Positions 47,558 to 59,200 of a DNA stretch of 64,000 nucleotides are shown here, in pieces (position 1 is the first letter of the stretch; each line of letters begins with the position of its first letter). The notes under the pieces were generated by a model. That model was not told the origin of the DNA. It saw only the letters and a list, made by a program, of their open reading frames with translations, and did no database searches. Source of the stretch: Miscanthus floridulus. Taxonomy: Eukaryota > Streptophyta > Magnoliopsida > Poales > Poaceae. The stretch spans positions 111,368,461 to 111,432,460 of the forward strand of contig NC_089595.1 in NCBI RefSeq assembly GCF_019320115.1. The letters are read 5' to 3'. The position numbers and the translations under genes are program-made.

Positions 47558-49455
47558 TGTTAGATGTAAGAAATATATCGGGAGGAGTTTTGACGAAAAC
47601 GGGGTCGTCCTCGAGAATTATACCCCGACGCGTCTAGCAAAGATGTCCCCGTCCCTCCTGACCTTCCTATCCCTAACTGTGACTGTGGTTTCCCGACCGA
47701 CGTGTTTTAATCGAGACATCTAGACACAGCTGTGCATTGATTCTACACATGCAGTCGTTTTAATGTAAGTAATTGTTTCCACTATCTTTTTTTCTTCATT
47801 TGTGTAAGTAGGCTACTAATATTTTGTTGAAATCTTGTTGTGTAGGCCCATGAGATGTGCTTTTTCTTTCAGTGGATCGACGGTGCAGACAAGTTTGACC
47901 CTAGATACCTCCTTTTCGACGATTGGTGTAGAGGAAGACATCCACGTGAGCACTTCCAGCGGTGGGTTCCACCCCCCTTAACCCCCCACCAATGACAGCT
48001 AAGAAGAAGCACCTAGCCATAGTTAGACGACTCGAGGAACCTTCTCTGTGCGAATATGGAGATCGAGCTGTGATAAACCATGAGAATACGTTAGAGTTTG
48101 TGTGTCCGAACAAACATGAAGTAAGTGGAAAGTGTATCTATTTAAATATTTATCTCTATATGTGTGTACTAATGTATTCTCTTGTAGCGTTATGAATTTA
48201 TGAAGTGTCATTTCAATGAGTGGCTCTACGGTCATAAGAATCAATGGTCGGAGCCACTAAAGGCAAAAGAAAAGAGGAAAGAAAGGTTAATTTACAAAGC
48301 ACCTCCAGTCAAGTACGAATGTGGTGTTAAATCCAACTATGGTCTAGTCCCTTCGGAGCTTGGAATAGGCCATTATTGCGGTCATATGGTTGACTATGAT
48401 GAAGTTGGTTATTTTTATGATAAACATGAAATTATATTTTGTTTCTTTTGTTAAGACATATATGATATATTTTTTCCGTTTGAACAGAGCACTAGAAAAT
48501 GCAGGTGGGAGTGTTATGATGGTCAAGCTAAGTTCTTGGATGAACTAAAGGGGAGGCAAGTAATTGCATGGAAGAGGGGATATGGACCTGACTACGTCAA
48601 CCTATTCGTTAAACATCACAAAAACAAGATGGGTGAGTTTGCTAGACAACACGGTATTCGTAACCCGATCGATATTGGGCTTGACAAATGGGGATTGTAG
48701 AGACGGAGGGCGTTAGAGGAGGAGAGGGCAAGGAAGGAGGCAAGGGAGGAGACAAGAGTACAGATGCATGTCTTGAATGACCATGTTGTTGCATTATGTG
48801 CTAGTGAGTGCTTGAAAGCCTTTTTATTTTCGTTGCCTGATTTTAAATGTAATATAATCACGTTGCTAACTGGTTGCATTTTATACATGAAGGGATTGGA
48901 TGCAGCAAGGACCATGCCACAGAGGTGGCCCATGCTAGGTATGAGGAAAAGAAGTTAGATGAGCATAGAACGCGAGCTGATCACACCGTCCATTCTTCGA
49001 TTGTGTTGGCCGATGATAGGGACGAGGATAAGGACGACACTGCCTAGTTGAGCGATCCCATCGCTCTTACTGAGGCAGGCTTGTAGGCGGAGGAGGCTGA
49101 GAACGACACTGGTAGACTGAGCGAGCTCATCGCTCTAGCAGAGGCGGGCTTGCAGGCGGAGGAGGATGACGACGCGTTCTTCACTTAGGCCGCAGAGGCC
49201 GTAGCTAAAGCGGAGACCGCTTACTATAGGCAACAGAGAGATCAAGGCAATGCAGGTGAGCCTAGCCACATGAGCCAGACGGAGGAGGATGCGTTCTTGA
49301 CTCAGGCAGCAGAGGCCGCAGGTGAAGCGGAGGCATCTTACTACAAGCGACAGGCATATTAGGGCAATGCAGGTGAGCCTAGCCACATCAACGAAGTTGT
49401 GGTAGAGGACTGGTACTCGGACGACGAGTTGCTTACTCAGTATGTTTTAGACTGA
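47558..49455 (+). pseudogene. Triple GRF-like zinc-finger protein, transposon-associated, decayed
   Basis: Exons separated by GT-AG introns contain three Cys-rich modules of similar layout. The first is CDCGFPTDV ... CFFFQWIDGADKFDPRYLLF. The second is CEYGDRAVINHENTLEFVC followed after an intron by RYEFMKCHFNEWLYG. The third is CECGVKSNYGLVPSEL ... GHYCGHM and then RKCRWECYDGQAKFL. The layout C-x-C/Y-G ... C ... C-x-F-x-W is like GRF-type zinc fingers; multicopy relatives occur across grass genomes beside mobile elements. The tail is acidic/Ala-rich (EEERARKEAREE) with a 41-residue tandem repeat, ending YSDDELLTQYVLD. Several in-frame TAG stops interrupt it (for example 49084, 49186, 49360), so it is dead. 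The function of intact relatives is unknown to me. Confidence 0.65.
49158..49400 (+). repeat. In-frame 123-bp tandem repeat in the zinc-finger pseudogene
   Basis: Two copies encode D-A-F-(F/L)-T-(*/Q)-A-A-E-A ... G-N-A-G-E-P-S-H. The copies start near 49158 and 49281. Where the second has CAG (49303), the first has TAG (49186); where the first has CAA (49243), the second has TAG (49360). Confidence 0.8.
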
Positions 49456-50283
49456 GGATTGGTACAGGTGTGGTAGAGGATTGGTACAGGTGTGCTAGTT
49501 CAATGCTTTAGATTTGGTATTTCTATTGTAGTTGAACTTTCTCGGTGTTGTATTGTGTTTTATTTGAACTATTTATGTATTGTACCCATGTAACAAACAC
49601 TGTTTAATTTTTGTAACGGACATTGTGTTATCTCATAAAACTTTCGCCACAAAAAATGGTATTACAATGCTGCAATTTGCATGTATTTGTTACATTTTCG
49701 GTATGTAATGCTTTTGCTTTTATCATTGTCACACATTCGGATATTACTTTTGGGTCTTAGTTTGGTGCCCATCTTGTCCAAACATTATCTAGAAGACTGT
49801 TCTCACCATTGTGATCTTTCCAAACCCCCTAAATTATATGCATCAAAATCTTGCTGCTACTGCTGCGCTTAGAAGGGAGTCTGGCCAGCGCCCAGCATGG
49901 GTTTGCCGCGCCAGCCGCCATGGCGCGGCAAGGTTGACGCTCCCCTAGCCATGGCACGGCGATCAAAGCGGCAACAAATGGAACATGGCACTTCTGTTAT
50001 GTTCTCACATGAGCCAAGTTATTTCGTCGTGTCGGTTTAACAAATAGGTCAGCAGGAAGGTTAAGTGCACGAGACAATCAATACACAAGTTCAGCAATAC
50101 TAACTTATACATGTCCTAAGTTCATCGCAAGTTCGACAATACCTCTGTTCGACATAAGTTCAACAAGTCATAACTACGACACAAGTTCATCAATACATAA
50201 GTTCGACATTACTCGACATACTACATGTTTCATCAGTATATGGGTGTCCGAGTACAAGTGCATCATGTCATCCTAAAGAACTC

Positions 50284-51313
50284 CTATGACCTAGGAGTAT
50301 ATGGGTACCGTGGACGTCGTTGCCTCTTCGGATGTGAAGGCCGCACGTTAGGGGTGAACCCAACATCGGTACGGTCTCGCTGGCGGTACACCCAGCGGTA
50401 CTGCTGAGTGTAACTAGGACCCTGCAATTACAATATAGGCATCGTTACTTACAATGTTCAATTAATTGTGATGTATATGGCGAATGGTTGTTTCAAGTAC
50501 CTGTTTGTCGAACTGTGTAGGAAATAGTGCATCACCAAGCTGAGACATCCCAATCTCATCGTAGTCCTCCTCGTCCTCGTCCTCATCCTCCTCAATGTCA
50601 TTCTCTATAGGACCCTTGCCTGCATTGCCGAGAGTATGAACATAAGAGGTCCCACTAGCCATCGTGTCGGAGGAACTTGCTCGTGTCGGTGTAGTGCTCG
50701 AGCATAAGGAACTAGACAGGTCTAGGTCATAGGGCATCTCCCACGAAGCATCCACGCAGCTAAGCTTCTGTGCCAGCTTCTTGCAGCTCCTCCTCACTTT
50801 CTACAAAAAAAGAAAACACAGATGAATGAGTCATGGGAACCATTTAACCACTGTCATGGCTTTGAGAATAGAATGTACATCGACGAAGACGTGTAGAATG
50901 TCATGCGGCTCCCCTCTGGTCTCGTGAAGTCGCACGACTGCTTCGTTGGATAGACTTGTCAACTGTGATGCCTGCATACATAAGCGAGCTAAGTTCGTAT
51001 CACTACAATTCATAGGAACGCCGACGTGTAGTTGTATTGAAATTCAAATTTCTTACCACGTATCTCTGTAGCGGGGCTCTCTGAAGCTGTGTCTCCATCC
51101 TTGTTGCCTCGTCGTACGCATCAGTGATGTCATCCTCGTCTTCATCCTCATCAATTGGCTTGTTAGTGTAGGGGTCCTGCATATGTGTGTGGGGTACTCC
51201 TATACAACCATTGGAGGTAGCAGTCGAAGTTGCATTGGTCGTGCGGCGGTATCTCGGTGATCAGGACCCTTTGCCGACTATCCCAGTCGTGGATGAACGT
51301 GGCGTGCGTCACG
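50284..51313 (-). pseudogene. Plant mobile domain (aminotransferase-like) protein, 5'-truncated
   Basis: The C-terminal part of a plant-mobile-domain protein, a family found in MULE and retrotransposon cargo and as host genes such as MAIN. Exons in minus sense: about 51303-51060 (HVTHATFIHDWDSRQRVLI ... DATRMETQLQRAPLQRYV-like, with one frameshift), about 50979-50880 (ASQLTSLSNEAVVRLHE), about 50800-50500 (RRSCKKLAQKLSC, an acidic EEDEDEDEEDYDEIG run) and 50423-50284 (YTQQYRWVYRQRDRTDVGFT ... RPRYPYTPRS). The LTR starting at 51314 cuts the gene off just upstream of HVTHATF. It is convergent with the zinc-finger pseudogene, about 830 bp away; the gap holds GCGCGGCA motifs only. Confidence 0.7.
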
Positions 51314-54300
51314 TGTAACACCCTTGGTGTTATACTATACAGTCTTTTACTAAAACTCTGCATGAGCATCATATTTATGTGTAAATGTGTGTAATATATG
51401 GTGTGAAGCAATGTACGTAACTTGAAACGATCATCAGAAACGCAAAACGAAAGATACATTCAATGTCGCGTTATATCACTTAGGGTTTTAAACAAATTTT
51501 TATTGAATGAAAATACTATAGAATGCATATATGACACTTTAATAAAGTTTGTAGTACAAGCTTCGTAGGTGATGATGAAATACTTGAGGTCAAGAAAGGA
51601 ATTCACTAGCTAGCGTATCGAATAGCTTGGAAATCAAATTCGACGCGAATCCGATCGAGACTTAGTCAAATTTCCTAAGTCGAAAAACGGTCTGACAAGG
51701 CTAAGTTTGGGAATTTTTGTAGGAGAATCGGGTTAAGGAGTGATGGGGTATTAGGGTTTGTTTTAGTAGCCCAACATGCCCCTCGAGTATAGAATAGGTG
51801 GTTTAGCAATTGGATCATCGAGTTGGGTTTTTGGAGCGCTTTAAAAGCGTGCATGGCACGTTTTGGGCCGAGTTCTTTGCGTGGGCATGGTCACCGTGCC
51901 CGGCACTCGGCGTCGCCGCGCTAGCCGCCCAACGCGCATGCACACGTACGCCTGCACACTTGCCACCGCGCTGGCCAGGCCTACAGCTGGCGTTGCGCTA
52001 CTGGCCATAGCCACCCGCTGTCGCGCCCAAGCACACACTCACGCGCACTCGGGATGCTGGGGCTGATGGGCCTGGCCGCTCTGCTCCGCCGCTACCGTCT
52101 GCCTCGCTGGGTCACCTGCGTGCGCTCTCACCGCCAGCGTCGTGTCCGCCTATGTCGCTGCGCCGCCGTCCCATCACCGTGCTGCTGCTGCCCGCTTCGG
52201 CCGTCGCGCCGTGCGGCTCTACCACCTCGTGCTCACCTACGTGGGACTATTGCGTGTGTGGCCACACTTGGCCTGCTACGGCCAGCACATGGCCCTGCCC
52301 GCACCATCGCCTTGCCACACGTGGGGTTGCTCCCCTCGCCGCTGTGCCGCCGTTTCACCTTTATGACGTTGAAGCCACAGGCACATGTCCCGCTGCCGAT
52401 GTCCGCGTTCCACCTGGGCAAGGACAAGCCAAGCTTCGACCTACCCCTCCCCTGCTCCTTGTCGTTTCCACCTGACGTGACACTACCTCTACGTCTAGCA
52501 GGGAGGAGTCACCATCACCTAGTGACCCCGCTTCTCTGGCTCCGCATTTACTCCTCCTAGCCAGCCAGACTTGCCTCTCCCTCCCTCTCTTTGGCCCATC
52601 GTGGCCATCGGCCAGTCTTTAAGCCGAAGGCATTCCCACTGGCGCCAACTACCCCTCCCCCTCCATCGAAATTCGTCGTAATCTAACCACCTTCGTTCAA
52701 TTCCTTGCAACTGTGCCTAGCTTGTGAGGTTAGCTCATGGTTAGGATCAAATCACGGAGCTATCATCCACCGAAGACGTAATGCGAGGCATTTTCCTCAC
52801 AGCGGTCCACCATGGCCGCCGAAAGGGGGTATTCTGCCATGGCGTCGTTTCTTTGCTCCTTTGCTCCCAACGATCAGTGCTTTGGCGTCGCTTTGACTTG
52901 GTTGCCTCGCCCATATAGCAGTTTCACCGATGGAGCAGTAGGTCACCGAGAACATCTTCGCTGCAGTCGGCATGAACTAGAGCACTCCCGCGCATGTGGT
53001 CAACCACCTTGCCGAGCCTCACGACCGTGTCTAGACCATCCTACACGTCTCTGGTGAGGCACCTCTACTCCTAGGGTAGACGGTTGAACCGGTTGAAGTC
53101 TGGGATCATCGGGACGCATTCCCTGCCGTCGGCAAACTGGGTTTGATGCCATTCCCGTGTTCAGTGCGTTTGGGTGTGGTAGCGATTCAAATAGGGTTTC
53201 TGTATTTTTTCCCGTAGCATATGGATGGCCAAAGGGCATCTGTAGAGGCGCTGGGCTAGGTGTTTTTGCTGGTGTCGGTGTTGCCGTGGCCAGACCCCGC
53301 CACGGCGCATGGCCACATCTTCGTGCTACACCATTTTTAGCATTTGATACCTCGATCGGTTGCGCTTTGCATGTAGAGTGTTATGGTGGTGATGGTTGAT
53401 TTCGGGGAGGTCCGTGCTCGTCGGTGTTTGGCTAGAGATGCCACGGCCTTTATTAGTTCCAGCCAGGGACCTTGAAAAATAGGAATTCGAGTAAGGGCAG
53501 GGTGCTAGATGCAAATCCGTGACTCAGTTAAATAGTGTTGAGTTAGCTTCGCAAATAGGAAAGAGAACGGGGGCTCTTTAGCAAAAGAGCCAGCTCACGC
53601 GCGGGCTCCGCCGTGGGCTGCGTAGCGTGGGCCGCGCTAGTGGCTCGCGTTTGCGCGCGCTGCATGAGCGTGGGCTGAGCTGCGATGGGCCACGCCGGGC
53701 TGTATTGCCTTTTCTTTTCTAATGAATTAGCTCATGCTTTTCTAAATTAAGTTGTGAACTGATCTTTGATAATTAGTATAAAATTATGTAGGTGTCTAAA
53801 AATCATGAAGTAAATTTTGTTAGTCTCCTAAATTCATGCTCTAGCTTTTAGTGTATTTAGCTCGTACAGTTCTATGGTATCCTTAGGGTTACTTTATTTA
53901 TTGTAATATGTAGGATTATTTAGAGAAAGAATTTTCGTGATCAAATGGTAGAAGTGCTAGCTCTAAAATTTTTACAGAAGACTCATAACATTATTAAGCA
54001 CTCACTGTAAATTTTGTAGCCCTAGAGTAGGTTGATAAATAGAGTAGCTAGTGCTCCTTGTTTTATCATATAGATAGTAAATCGATAGTAAGAATAAGAA
54101 TGCCTTTAGTTGCTAAGTTAATGTATGAAATGTTTCATACCTATTAGTGGTAATAATAGGTAACTTAGCATCTTAGTCGGTAGAGCTAGCTTGGTAGCTT
54201 GATAACCGTATTTTATTTTAATAGTTGTTGTTGTCGTATTACTAAGTGTTGCATCATCATTTCATGCAAGTAGATAACGAGTTGGTAGAGTTCATGCCTG

Positions 54301-55748
54301 CGGGCGAACAGAAATATGAGATCATTGAGGAGTACGAGAAGGAGATTCTCGTACAGGAGGGAGCCCCAGAGCCATTCGTTGCTGCTTTGTTGACACCCCG
54401 CCTGCCTAAGGCAAGCCCCGGTGCATAACCCTTATGTTGAATGATCACTGGATATATATGATGTGCATTTATGTTACAGGCATTTTATAGAAACTACATG
54501 CGTAAACATATCTACCTATGAGTCCTACTAGTATAGATCGAGTAGCTGCTATGCTCAGGATTTCGGTAGCATGAGTAATCTGTCGTTACTCGCAATAGGT
54601 GATTATTATCACTTATGATAAAATGGTGGAAAGGAAAAATGGAGATCGGGCAGGGATATGGTTTGGGTATTGGTGGGTGTAAGAGGTTGTGTCCTGCGGC
54701 CAATGGGGCATAGCTTGGTTATACTTTTTCCCTGTCTGTGTCGGTTAAGGACCGGGCGTTGCAATGGATGCTAGGCAAGTCATAGATTTATTATCCCGAG
54801 CACATACTTGGGTATGGGCGTAGGGAAGGCTTGTTGCTCTCTTATCGTGGGTTTTGGCTCTTTCCGGGCCGACTGATAGGAGGCGGAGATGGTGGAGGTC
54901 TAAGCACCGCACTGAGTCCGGGACTCAGGAGCGGGGGCTTGGAGTCCAAGTTTGGATGGGGACCTAGACCCCATGATAGGAGAGTGATCGGTTGGTCCTA
55001 CTTATGCCTGGGGTACAAGCGGGGCGTGTGTTTTGGGGTACCCAGCTAGGCACATTGATTCGCAAATCGCCGGGTAATCCGGTACGGCTTGTCTAAACTC
55101 TAGCACCGTAGTAAGAACTCAAAGATGAAAAGGTGATGAAATAGAACTGTTTGCACAACTCTTGCTTGAAAGTAGAACAGGTGCTTACATAGACTGGCTA
55201 GGTAATGAAAGAATCATGACTGCTAATAATAACAGAAATAAGGATTCACTATTAGTATTGCTTTCTGTAAAAAGGAAACCAGCAAACCATAAAGCTTATC
55301 ATATTCCTTAGAGTCAGGAATTTATTCCCACTAGTCAAATAAGTCTTGCGAGTACATTATGTACTCAGGGTTTATTTACCCCTGTTGCAGGTACTGCTTG
55401 AGACATAGCCGTTGTGTGAAGGATTCTTCTGGTGGACACAGACGGATCCTTGCTTATTATCGATAGATGTTTACTTGTTGTTTATTTTCATTCCATTGTT
55501 TAATATTGCGCACTCTGAATTTGGTGATGTAATAATACCATTTTTAAGAACTCTAGATGTATGAAATGGACTAAGTAATATAAGCTTGTTCTCATTATTG
55601 GATCCTACGGGAAAAATGTGGATCATTCGGGCTCTCCCTTGGGGTGTGCTCGATGGAACCCGCCCGATGTAGCTTGCTCTTGGGGCGCTTAGTGTCAGTG
55701 GAAGACAAGCGCCTCCGTAAGTGCATTATTTCGGATAGTTCTGCCATA
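51314..55748 (+). repeat. 5' LTR of the gypsy element (4435 bp)
   Basis: Starts TGTAACACCCTTGGTGTTAT and ends GGCAT...TTCTGCCATA, the final CA having become TA. A GC-rich block spans about 51840-52900. The polyadenylation-side landmark TACTCAGGGTTTATTTACCC lies at about 55360. Long sections align with 56594-60796 (for example GGGCAGGGATATGGTTTGGG at about 54648 and 59540). Short frames inside it are not genes. Confidence 0.85.
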
Positions 55749-55750
55749 GT

Positions 55751-55765
55751 TGGTACCAGAGCCAA
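55751..55765 (+). other. Primer-binding site (initiator tRNA-Met type)
   Basis: TGGTACCAGAGCC just after the 5' LTR differs by one base from the TGGTATCAGAGC sequence complementary to the 3' end of plant initiator tRNA-Met, the usual primer of Ty3/gypsy and copia elements. Confidence 0.8.
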
Positions 55766-56227
55766 TAATGAGTTTACGAGTTTCATCACTCTTTTCCAAA
55801 AACCTAAAATTTGACCAACAAAAGTTTTACGAAAAGTAGGATGCGATAAAATTATGGAAATAAGTATAGGCCCTAGCATTATGATCTATCTAGGATAGCG
55901 GCACTGGTTTTATCTAATCAGTTTTTTATAGGAACACTAACTTACACTGCGTAAGAATCGTTTAAAAACAGAAAGTGAGTGTGCGATGTGCCAAAAATTC
56001 TTGTGAATGCCGCTATATTCTGGCTTGAGTGAACATATAGGCCGATACATGTATCATGATAAGAGAATCTTGTTTAAATTAACTTTCCCCCCTACACGTA
56101 TAATTGGGATTAGTAAATTGATAGGATAATTTAAAAGAATGATTTAATAAACGTCTTGTCATTTCTCTAATCTCTTGTTCCTAATCTGGAGGGTTATCCT
56201 AAATGGTTGGTTCCTATCTATTTTTAG

Positions 56228-59200
56228 ATGAACCCGAGGTTCGGACGTGGGAGCACCAGTGCTGGAGCGGGCCATGGTCTTGGCGAAGGCCAAGGTGAAA
56301 GTGACCGGGGCAATGAGAACGGCAATGGAGAAAGCCATGAGGCTCCACGTCTAGCTCCTCCTCCTCCTCCACCGCCACCTCCGATGACTCATGCGAAGAT
56401 GATGGCAGAAATGTTGGCTGCTCATCGTGAGTTAGCCCGTGCCATGGAGCTGCTGGCACAGGCTATCGGTGGCTTCGCCCATGGGGGCCATGGGGGCAAT
56501 GGTGGAAACGGGGGTGGTGCCCACAGTCTTGAGGGACCTTGCCCTTATCAGGATTTCTTGAAGATGCACCCACCCATGTTCACGCCCACAGCTTGTAACA
56601 CCCCGGTGTTACGATCTTATTTAGCACCGCGATTTAGGCCTAAGAAAAATTAACGAGACGATTTTTCGGGTTTTAAAAATTAAAAGTCCAGCTTTTCACG
56701 TCAACAGTAAAAATCTGAAAGTATATTTTAAAGTGTTGTTTGTGGCGAATTGTTTTGCATAAAATAAGCGCATAACGCTTTGATATTTTGTTTCATGGCT
56801 TGGTACGAGTATGAGCTCCCATGTCCGATGTTTTTAGGTGAGCGGCAGTCGCACCGAGCATTTAGACCGCAACACGTCCTTGTTCTTTCCCCGTTTTTTT
56901 TCTCACGCGCCTGCTTTTCAATGACTCCCGTTGTCCCTTTGCCTATCTTGTGCGGTCTTGTCGTGCGTCCCTTGCTACTCGACCTATTTACCTCGCCCTA
57001 TCACGGCGTCGTCGCGTTACCGGCCGTGTCACTGTGGCAGTTGACTGCATGCAGCGCGCAGGAACACATTTTTGGAGCTGTCTACGCCGATCGACGCGCC
57101 CTGCCCTCGTGCGCCTGTCTGCCTCTGGCTCCAAATTCTTTTCCGAGCCGAGCACCAACCTTGGCTGCGTCCGCCGTCGTCATTTTCCCCAGTGCTGCTC
57201 CTTTATTTTTCTTCTCTGCTGCCGAGTGGGCATCACAGCTCTGCCTACTTTTCCCCACTGCGCTGCCTAGCTACCACCCGTGCTCGCACCGCCGGTACCA
57301 ACCCTCCCTCGCACGCGCGAGCCCCATGGTATCGCGTGGCACCAGCTGCTCCACGCGCAGCGCGCTCGTGCCAGGCGCGGCCGCGTCCCCGCTGCTTGTG
57401 CCAGCAGCGCCATCCCTCCCGCTCGCCCCTTGGTCCCGTGCTGCCCCGCCGTTCAAGCTCCGCAGCACCACGCCGCCGTCCGCGCGCGCCCTCGGTCCCG
57501 CGCTAGACCCGCTGTTCCGCTGCGCTGCCCTCTGCCTCCACCGTAGGGCCGTCCGGCTACAGCATCCCGCCGTCGTCCTAGCTCCGCAGCCGCAGCGCAT
57601 CGTCCCGTCCGCGCCGAGCACGCTGCTCCTTCCAGGCGCCTTCTTCTCCGTCGTCGTGCTGCACCACCGCGCGGCCAGCCCCACCGACGAGCCGCATCGC
57701 CACCGCCGTGTGCGCCCGCACGACCACCGTGCCCGCCTTGGCTCCACGTGGGTCCGCTGCTCCTTGGCACGCCTAGGCCGCAGCACCTTGCCTCCACCCG
57801 CGCCTTTCTTCCTTGCGTGCGTGTACCGCCACTGCGCAGCCGCCACACCTGGAGCGCTGCACCGCGCGTGAGTGCCGTCACTCCGTTTCCGCGGTGCACC
57901 ACGGCCGCCGGGCTGCCATGCCGCGTCCGACCGCCCGCGCCCGAGCCGTCTCACCAGCCTGCTGCACCTCCCGAGCCGCGTCTTCGTCGCCGGCCACTAC
58001 CGCGAAGGCGCACCCGTGCCCGCGCCCTGGTCCCGTGTTGGGCCAGCTGCTCCGCGGCGCCGTGCCGTAGCGCTCGGCCACACCGCGTCCCGTTGTTGCC
58101 CCGCGCCGTCGTCCCCCACCGGCGGGTGCGTTGGTGGTCGGGTTTTGGTCTACCGTGCCCAACGGCCAGACCTCCTCTGCTCCTCTGTCTGAAGAAGAGG
58201 ATGGGAACGGTATAAGTCCAAGTAATATTTTGTACAGGGTTTTATTTGCAAGATACGAGACTTGTTTGAATAGTGAACTAGATCGCAGGTTAATTAGTTA
58301 AAAACCAGGGGACTTTTCTGTAAGTGTGCACGCCTGTGCTTGGGCCATGCCGCGTGGGCCGGCCTGTTGGGCCGCTGACGTCCGCGTGTGTGCCCCCCCC
58401 CCCTTTTTGGGCTGCCCTGGCCGCATGGGCCGCTGCCGCGCGCGGGCCTGGCTGGGCTGCTGCTTTCCCGCTGGGCCATCTGCCCCCGTCCGCTGTGGGC
58501 CGCCTGCCTGGCCGGCCTGCTCCCGCACTGCTGGCCTAGCCGCGCCGCTGGGCCGCGCAACCGCCTGGGCCGCGTGCGCGGATTTCCGAGTTGGGCCGAA
58601 TAATTAGCTGCTGGCCCCTTTTTGAATTCTAAGGCATTTGCCAATTTAGTTGATGAAATAAATTGTAAAAATTGTAGTAAATCAAAGAAAAATCATAAAA
58701 ATGCCAAACAAGTTTTGTTAGTACCCTAAAATCATGCTCTACAGGTTAGTATATTTTGTTCACGTAGTTTGGTAATATTTTTGGGGGCTATATAATTAAT
58801 CTAAGATACGTAATATCGTAAAATATAAACTTGTAGGAACTTTCGTGATAAATTGGTAATAGTATTGGATCTGAAATCTTTACAGTAGGTTCCTAGCAAT
58901 ATTAGCTGCTCACTGTAATTTTTGTAGCTCCAAAATAATTAGCTTGCTAAATAGATAATGATGCCTTGTCCGACAACGTGTATATGTAGCCTTAGTACGG
59001 TCGTCGTTAGAACTAGCCCGTTAACTCGAGAGTCGTACGTCGTATTTTACGAGTCACGATTGCAGTTGATTAATTACATCTTTGCATTTGCATCGCATGC
59101 ATATCATATAGGTACGATGATGAATCAACGAATCGATTGAAGGATGATTGGGAATCTGCAGATGGTGTCATGGTATTCTCTCCAAAAGATGATGCAATGG

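Noticed and set aside
56780..57871. 363-codon plus-strand open frame
   Set aside because: Lies wholly inside the nested LTR's GC-rich core, is Ala/Pro/Arg/Ser-rich with no domain, and comparable frames are open on the other strand; composition explains it.
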